Shown: one piece after another, positions 57,700 through 64,000 of the stretch
Layout: the number at the start of each line of letters is the position of its first letter
Position numbering within the stretch: position 1 is the stretch's first letter
From: Liolophura sinensis
Taxonomy: Eukaryota; Mollusca; Polyplacophora; Chitonida; Chitonidae
Length of the DNA: 64,000 bases
Assembly (NCBI RefSeq): GCF_032854445.1
Contig: NC_088302.1
Location: 43,622,645 to 43,686,644, forward strand
Reading direction: 5' to 3'
The notes under the pieces: model-generated
Seen by the model: the letters and a program-made list of their open reading frames with translations, nothing else
Databases searched by the model: none
Told to the model about the DNA's origin: nothing
Position numbers and translations under genes: made by a program

Positions 57700-59884
57700 G
57701 TAAAGGTATCTTTTTTATAAGAGTCTTCACAATTGCCATATGCCATATATATATACTTTTGTCATGCATGTACGAATTTCGATGAATCTTAATTTGTGCA
57801 CAGATTGGTCCAATCTATTTTTGATGTTGATCCGTATCCATAGTGCTTCTTGTTTATAACTAGGGTATCTTCTACTTTTTTATGAAGAAGAAAATTGGAA
57901 AAGAGTAGAAGGACTGTATAACTATAATTAATTGCCAACAAACACCTACAAACTCTGGGGATTGATTAACGCCAACTGGAAAAGAGAAACTTGAACTTGA
58001 TGAATTCAGTTTGGATTTGGCTCTATGTTAATCTGATATAACGTTGTAAATTTCAAGCAAACAAAAAACATCGAGCTCTTTGAACAGTGGAGACGAGTTT
58101 TGAATTCGACGATAAAATACGAAATATATGAATGCTGTTTCAACGGGTCTGCTTTTTCTGCATAAAGACCTACATGTACATGTATGTGACGATATTGCAT
58201 ATACATGTACGTAGGGCCTTGTTTACTCTCAGCTGCACGCTGTGTAAGGCCGAGCTGTTTATTTACGCCCGCAACAGGCTTATGTAGTGACGTCATTTCC
58301 TCGTGCTTCCTCATACAAAAGAGCGAAGTAAAAATATAGCGTCTGTTATCACTACCAGAATGACGTCACAGCTAAACAGGATCATGATATGGTGGGCCTT
58401 TAATGAAACTGGACAAAGTCATTTTCTGTATCACATGGTAATTACACGTCTACGTGCCCTGTACCCGGTGGAAAGGGCACAGTGACATTTGACAAAAAGC
58501 ATACATACAACATCAGTGGATATAGACAAAGCTCTGGCCGATTTCACTGTTTGGTAACTAAGGCTGAAGTTCAAATCCTGATCTCGAAGCGTTTTTTATT
58601 ATTATTACGGTATTATTGCATTTATATACGCTTGTGCTACAGCTGTAAAAATGTGAGAGATAACCTAATAGTAGAATTAATAAGAATCCACGCTTTTGCT
58701 GCAGACAAACCGAATTACTTTTATTCTAATTCTGCACTGCGACTATTTTACATCAGGAATGCATTTTTCGGAATATATTCTGAACTTTCTGTTACCTTAG
58801 CTGGTAAATTTAAACCATTTCAAAAAAACCTTGAACACTCATTAGCCCGAATTACTCCCATATAGCAGTTTTTTTGTTTTGTGTTTTTCTTTGTATTGTC
58901 ACCTGTATGCTTGTCGCGTGATTGCTTTAAAAGAAAAAAAGGTTTGGTTTTTTGCAGCACAGTAAAATGCCCTCAATGCATGTATGTAGGAAACACCAGC
59001 TGAAGGTTTTCACTCGAGAGCATTAATTACAGTGCTTTATACCACACATTTTGTCAATATAGTTCATAAAAATACCACCATACACTCAAGACATTTAACT
59101 GTATTTAAAAATAAAAATAAAAAGAATTATCATGAAAAATACAAATTTGAAAACATAAGTAAAAGTATTTTCTTACGGAGTTTTCCTTTGCCTTTCTACT
59201 GAAGCTTACTTCATTTTCATAGTCTCTTTCCCGTTAATGTATGATGTTACATATTCGAACTTAGGCTCTTCAGTGGGAAGCAGACCTTGCACCTCACCGA
59301 ACATTATGTAGTGCCCTCTACATAAACGATTTTTAATAGCAATATATACAAGTGATCATGAATAACCATATAGCTGAGATGATTATTCAGGTAGGCAGAT
59401 GACATTCTTGATTTTGGAGTTACATTCTCTAACTTTTTAGGGGGCTGGTCACATTATCATTGGGAAGAAAATTTATATTTTTTCCAAAACAAGTCCCGAG
59501 ATATTTTAAACGCATAAAAGACTAAATGGAGATTTATTCTGATAGTTTCTGCTTGTAGATGTTCTATACAAGAACATATATAATCAGACATTTCTGTTCT
59601 CGTCAGCAAAAAGTTTTATTTCTTTATTTTGCTTTATGTTTAACGTTGCATTCCAGTGCAGCAATTAACAGTAACTACATGGGCCTGTGAGCTGATCATT
59701 TTTCACAACATTTGGTATATCGATCACTCCCTCACGTATTGTCATGAACAAAAGGGGCAAAAGCCCTGGCCGACGGATGCATGGAAGGAACAACAGTACA
59801 GCTTGAGACTTGCTCTGTCGTAAATTTACAAAGTATGGCAAGCTAAGGGGAGCGGAACGAGAAAAGTGCACTTGCAACTGTCAC
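57700..59884. other. Non-coding interval
   Basis: No supported gene. The 127-codon + frame 58482-58865 has no recognised domain and AT-rich composition. Confidence 0.5.
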
Positions 59885-60325
59885 GATTTATTTATTTCAA
59901 TAGAGTTTTACACCGTACTCAGCATTATGGTGAAAAGAAAAAACCCACGAGCATCCACAGGTTTCTGGCAGACCTTCCCACGTACCACCGCTTCGCTGGC
60001 CTAGTGGTTAGAGCGTCCAAAGACTTTAAAAATGGTACTTCTTGCTGCCTCGCTTGGCGCTCAGCACTGAGAGGTGACAGCAAGGAAACAGGACTGGTTG
60101 GCCCGGTGTCAGTTAAAAGTGATTATATCTGGTGTCTTCGACATGATACTTCAGTGGCGGCAGCACTTTGGCGACATGGACTTGCCCTGCCACAAGACAC
60201 AGTATATGTACACACACCTAATGACTTCTCGTCGTCATATGATTGAAAAATTGCCAAGCATAACGCTAAACACCAAGTTTTCATTCATTCATTCCCAAGG
60301 TACGACAGGAGAGGAAGCCAGTTGT
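59885..60325 (-). mobile_element. SINE-A interrupted by SINE-B
   Basis: SINE-A runs 59885 to about 59984 (tail to CCTTCCCACGTAC) and resumes at about 60295-60325 (GTACGACAGGAGAGGAAGCC). The sequence between is a SINE-B copy. Confidence 0.85.
59985..60294 (+). mobile_element. SINE-B nested in SINE-A
   Basis: Head ACCGCTTCGCTGGCCTAGTG, body CTCGCTTGGCGCTCAGCACT, 3' end ATTGCCAAGCATAACGCTAA with an ATTCATTC tail. Flanks TTCCCACGTAC and TTCCCAAGGTAC are a slightly diverged target duplication. This dates SINE-B activity after this SINE-A insertion. Confidence 0.88.
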
Positions 60326-61557
60326 CAGGAGCTATAGTGATGTCAACTGACTCCGCTTCAGCAGTTTTCGTTTAAACTGACTAAACGCCTAATAAAGCAA
60401 TTTGTATTTATCACGCAAAACAAGCGCCTGGACCATTGAACCATGACTAATGGGGACTCGTTCCAAGTCGGCACACGCCTCTGGAGTGAGTGCTGTCCCA
60501 TGTCATCAGGATGTTTGTCAGACCTGTCTACAATGGGCGTTGATGGTCTCCTCTGATTTCTGACATGTTCCCCCATCCATTAACCCGTCACATAAATGAA
60601 ATAACTTAAATGTAACATAGACTAAAATTAGTATTCCTGAGTACTATTCCATGAGTTTATCCATTGATAAATTGATCATTTTTCACTGAGTATTTCAATA
60701 ATTTATTATGTAATAATCATGAGTATACCCCTGAATGTTCGTGATGATGACATAAGAAAATGTTGAAATACTGATTTCAATCGGTTACATTTTTCTGAAT
60801 AAAATTCTTGTGTTTTACATTAAGTTATAAGAAATAAAATCAAGATCTGTTCAGGAATGCCACGCACGTGTCGGTACGTCAAGACACGCAACATATAAAC
60901 AAATGCTTCCGCACGTTTTAAATTATATTTTTATATATATATATATCTGTAGATGTAAATTCCAGGTTAATTTATTTCCTGAAGTTTGTGTGTTATTAAA
61001 GGGCAAGTCTTAGTAGCAAAGTGTGGTTCGTCCGGAAACGTCGGATTCATGGAGCTGTATATGTTGAAACCTCTGCACCACTGAGCCTACTCAGGTGTGA
61101 CTTCAGCTCTTCATTACACAGTGTACTGAAAACGCCAGAGTAAGGTCGAAATAAATTATATTTCCACATATATATTTTCATACTTCTTTAGATTACTATA
61201 TTTTTGAAACCTAACAGTTATTTAAAACAGTATAGGAAGAAAATTACAGATGAGTCATGGATCTTTTAATAATTCGACTGTTGTTTCACGACATGAGCAT
61301 TATCAAAACTTTTTCACTTGTATACTATGGTGATCAGTATAATGGGTTGAGGACGAAGTAAATCAGCTACCTTAGGTGCGTTACTGAGGAACTTTCCCAT
61401 GTGTGACAGGCTGGTACGCCATAGTCATATTGGAAGACGATTGATTTGCAACCTAAGTTGCACAAACGGACATACCACCGCCATCGATCGCCTCCTTATC
61501 AAAACAGCTACTGCGAATTTTAAAATCGGGAGAATCTAGAAATTCTTCGTCCAACTT
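60326..61557. other. Non-coding interval
   Basis: No supported gene. Confidence 0.5.
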
Positions 61558-61812
61558 ATTAATTTATTTACTTGATTGTTGTTCTACGCCGTGCTCAAGA
61601 ATATTTCACTTAAAAGACGAGAGCCAGCGTTATGGTGGGAGGAAACGGGTAAACCCACGACAATCAGCAGGTTGCTGGTAAACCTCCCGACGTACTGCTG
61701 GGGAGGGAGTCAGGATGAGCAGGATTTGAACTCAGAGCGACCGCATTGGTGAGAGGCTCCTGGGTCATTGCGCCGCGCTGGCATGCTAACCCCATCGGCC
61801 ACGGAGACCTCC
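61558..61812 (-). mobile_element. SINE-A, near full length
   Basis: Tail, TTCTACGCCGTGCTCAAGAA, body and head complement ATCGGCCACGGAGACC. Moderately diverged; no clear target duplication. Confidence 0.9.
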
Positions 61813-64000
61813 CCCTATCCAATGCCGACACTGAACCCCACGTGTCCGGCATGTGACTAGACCATCTGCGTATATACATCGATGAAGTATTCTATACAGA
61901 AAGTTTAAAAGGCATAACTTTTTATTTTTGTGATGTTCCACGACCCAAATATCGCAGTTCTTAGTGAGCAAAATCACACACACAGACACAGTCGAAAGCC
62001 TTGCCATGTTATCCCTTTATTTCGGTCAGGCGCGAGTTATTTCTATAACCTGAACATGTCTGTTTCCGCTTAAGTCATCCGATTCCTGTTTTGTCTTTTA
62101 ACCATATGTGCGTGCGGCACGAGTGATGCGACATTGTGTTTTCGGTTACATGGCGCTTCCCATACACTCGTAAAAGTGTCTTATTAGAAACTGATTTTCA
62201 GAGTTACCAAGCATGTCAGAAAAAATATCACCATTTAGATCTGTTTTCTCCCCTCTTCCGAAATAACTCAGGTTATATTATTTGTTGTCTTTTATTTTAA
62301 ATAATTATTGCGCGCGTAAGCAATTGCCTTTTTGCATTTCCATGGACGAGAACGGTGGACTAATCAGAACCGTTTTAATTTAGGCCACTAAACGTTCCCA
62401 TCCCAGAGCCATCAAAGTTTCCTTAAGTAGCAGTGGTTCTAGCTTTCTGTGAACAGCCAATTACCTCTTACGAGCGTGATTCTTCGGTCGACTGAACCAA
62501 CGAATGTCCTCCCAACTGCACTGACGAACTTTCTCCAAGGTTCACACGACGTATCTTACATAAAAGTCAAATTTCAAACTTAGACTTGGTATCAAGGCTA
62601 CCAAAGAACTCGACCCGTAGAAGACATTAGGATAGTTCAGCTCAATACATGAAGTACTAATGTCATGAATTATGCACACAGCGCAGTAACAGTGGACACC
62701 CCTCCCCACCCCTCTAGTGTCACTGCGCTTTGTATGTATGCAAAAATGAGCTCAATACATGCAGTAATTTACGAGATACCACCCCTAACATTCACATTAT
62801 TATGGCTTTTCCTGTTATCGGAAGCCAACAATGGGGGCATGACATAAGTTACGTCGACTGTACCAAGAGACGGTAATAAAACAAAGACAATTTTTTGTCA
62901 AAATACGGCTCTAACTTTATTTCATAAAGTTTTGCTTTCTGGTATATCAGGTAACAGTATCTAGGAATTGACAAATGTTGCATATATACAGGCCAGTATA
63001 TAAATACATGAGAGAGATCATCAGTGCGGGGAGCCTCATACCGCTGGAGATGGGTCCACGCTATCTTTACAAATCGTATGTACGGTCACACACAAGTCAC
63101 AGTTAAATCAGTTATTTAACGTAACACAATCTTGGCTTTGGAATATCAACTAAAACGGAGCTTTTTGTATATTTTTTTCTTTCTTACAGATATCCTGAGA
63201 GTCCATTGAGAGGTCTTCTATATCGCCAGTTTCTGGGCATGCATTCACATGGCTATATGTCAACGTTATACTTTTACTTACATGGTCGGACAGCCAACAT
63301 AAAAATAACTGAGCAATCCAGGCATTCATGGTATCCGTGTGTAAATTTAGTATTAAATACATTACAGTAGCCCGCAAATGTGTGCAAAAAAGAAAAACAT
63401 TAGAACGTTGACTACATTTTCCTACATGGTTAATGTAGGTGTGACGAACATCCTTTCCTACTACAAAATTGTGCGCATGCGCACTGAGACATATTTACTG
63501 GAAGTTGAAAGTTGAATCAGAAGCACCGGATTCTAAAACAAAACTGAAGGACAAATCTAAAATATGAATCAGGTCGTACATATGCCATATGTCGGCCTCT
63601 AATCCATAATAATTACTTATTAAACTATGCCGATTAAAAACACTAAACTAAATACAAAACAAACCACTACGATATATAACGTTTAAAGGGCTTGGCTATA
63701 ATAATGTGCAAATTATTAAAACTGGGGATTTGCAAGCTCTCTGGTGTGTGCATTGTGTCTGTTTCGTCATAAAAAGAAAATGATGTCGCTCTTTTTTAGA
63801 AAGACGGGTAGTACATCACATAAGAAAAAAAAAAAGACTGTCTGCTACAAGTCAATTCCTGAAATCTTCTGCAGACTGTATTCCTCATTCAACTGACAGA
63901 AAGAAATGAATTGCCTAAAAAACAGAACTTCTGATGAACACAGCTGCTTACTTCATGTTAGGTCAACATAAATGTAGCACTTAACAGTCAGTTAGGTTGG
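61813..64000. other. Interval with one exon-like open stretch
   Basis: At 63170-63189 the + strand has a strong acceptor, TTTTTTTCTTTCTTACAG, followed by a 60-codon open frame (YPESPLRGLLYRQFLG to a TAG near 63368). The minus strand over the same bases is also open. Nothing else is supported. Confidence 0.3.

Noticed and set aside
58482-58865. 127-codon open frame on +
   Set aside because: No motif; composition fits chance in AT-rich DNA.
16336-61812. tRNA-like sequences with A and B boxes (heads at 16336-16610, 20681, 21119, 31132, 54640, 61558)
   Set aside because: They are heads of dispersed SINEs with shared bodies and A-rich tails; no complete cloverleaf with anticodon stem and acceptor pairing stands alone.

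Overview
This is animal nuclear DNA, not bacterial. It is AT-rich and intron-rich, has very low coding density, and is full of tRNA-derived SINEs, minisatellites and small foldback elements. The SINE families, a fucolectin-like lectin gene with a PAN-like last exon, and a Death/CARD adaptor gene suggest a lophotrochozoan invertebrate (mollusc or brachiopod). That placement is inference; the sequence does not identify a species. Most long open frames lie inside repeats and are not genes.

Layout. 1-1.1 kb: diverged dispersed repeat, related to 19.5 and 29 kb. 1.25-6.1 kb: lectin gene on + (FTP-domain exons, then a PAN/Apple-like exon), broken by frame shifts next to a 200-N gap; its intron holds a 1.5 kb foldback-type element and SINEs. 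8.67-14.37 kb: a 5.7 kb near-palindromic element with AG...CT ends, a 6-bp flanking near-duplication and an integrase N-terminal fragment in each arm, best read as a Polinton/Maverick derivative. 14.8-17.0 kb: 40-bp and 63-bp repeats; the 63-bp array keeps a 21-residue repeat open on the minus strand and is split by a SINE. 17-31.6 kb: SINEs, MITE-like palindromes and a 40-bp minisatellite, with no convincing gene.

31.8-38.9 kb, minus strand: the best gene in the window. Six coding exons join in perfect phase to 559 codons plus stop, giving a basic N-terminus, a long coiled coil, a Death domain and a CARD. It is probably a cell-death or innate-immunity adaptor. The intron after the Death-domain exon carries about eight tandem 72-bp copies of that exon's own 3' end plus its splice donor. 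A tiny candidate first exon of a divergent + strand gene starts at 40104.

40-64 kb: minisatellites (32-bp at 40.2 kb, about 20-bp at 44.3 kb, about 65-bp at 53 kb, about 35-bp at 54.3 kb), a duplicated about 440-bp block at 56.4-57.2 kb, nested SINEs, and two weak exon-like remnants (47.4 and 63.2 kb).

The candidates for something undescribed are the coiled coil-Death-CARD architecture together with its splice-junction minisatellite, and the palindromic Polinton-like element with clustered E2F-like motifs near its ends.
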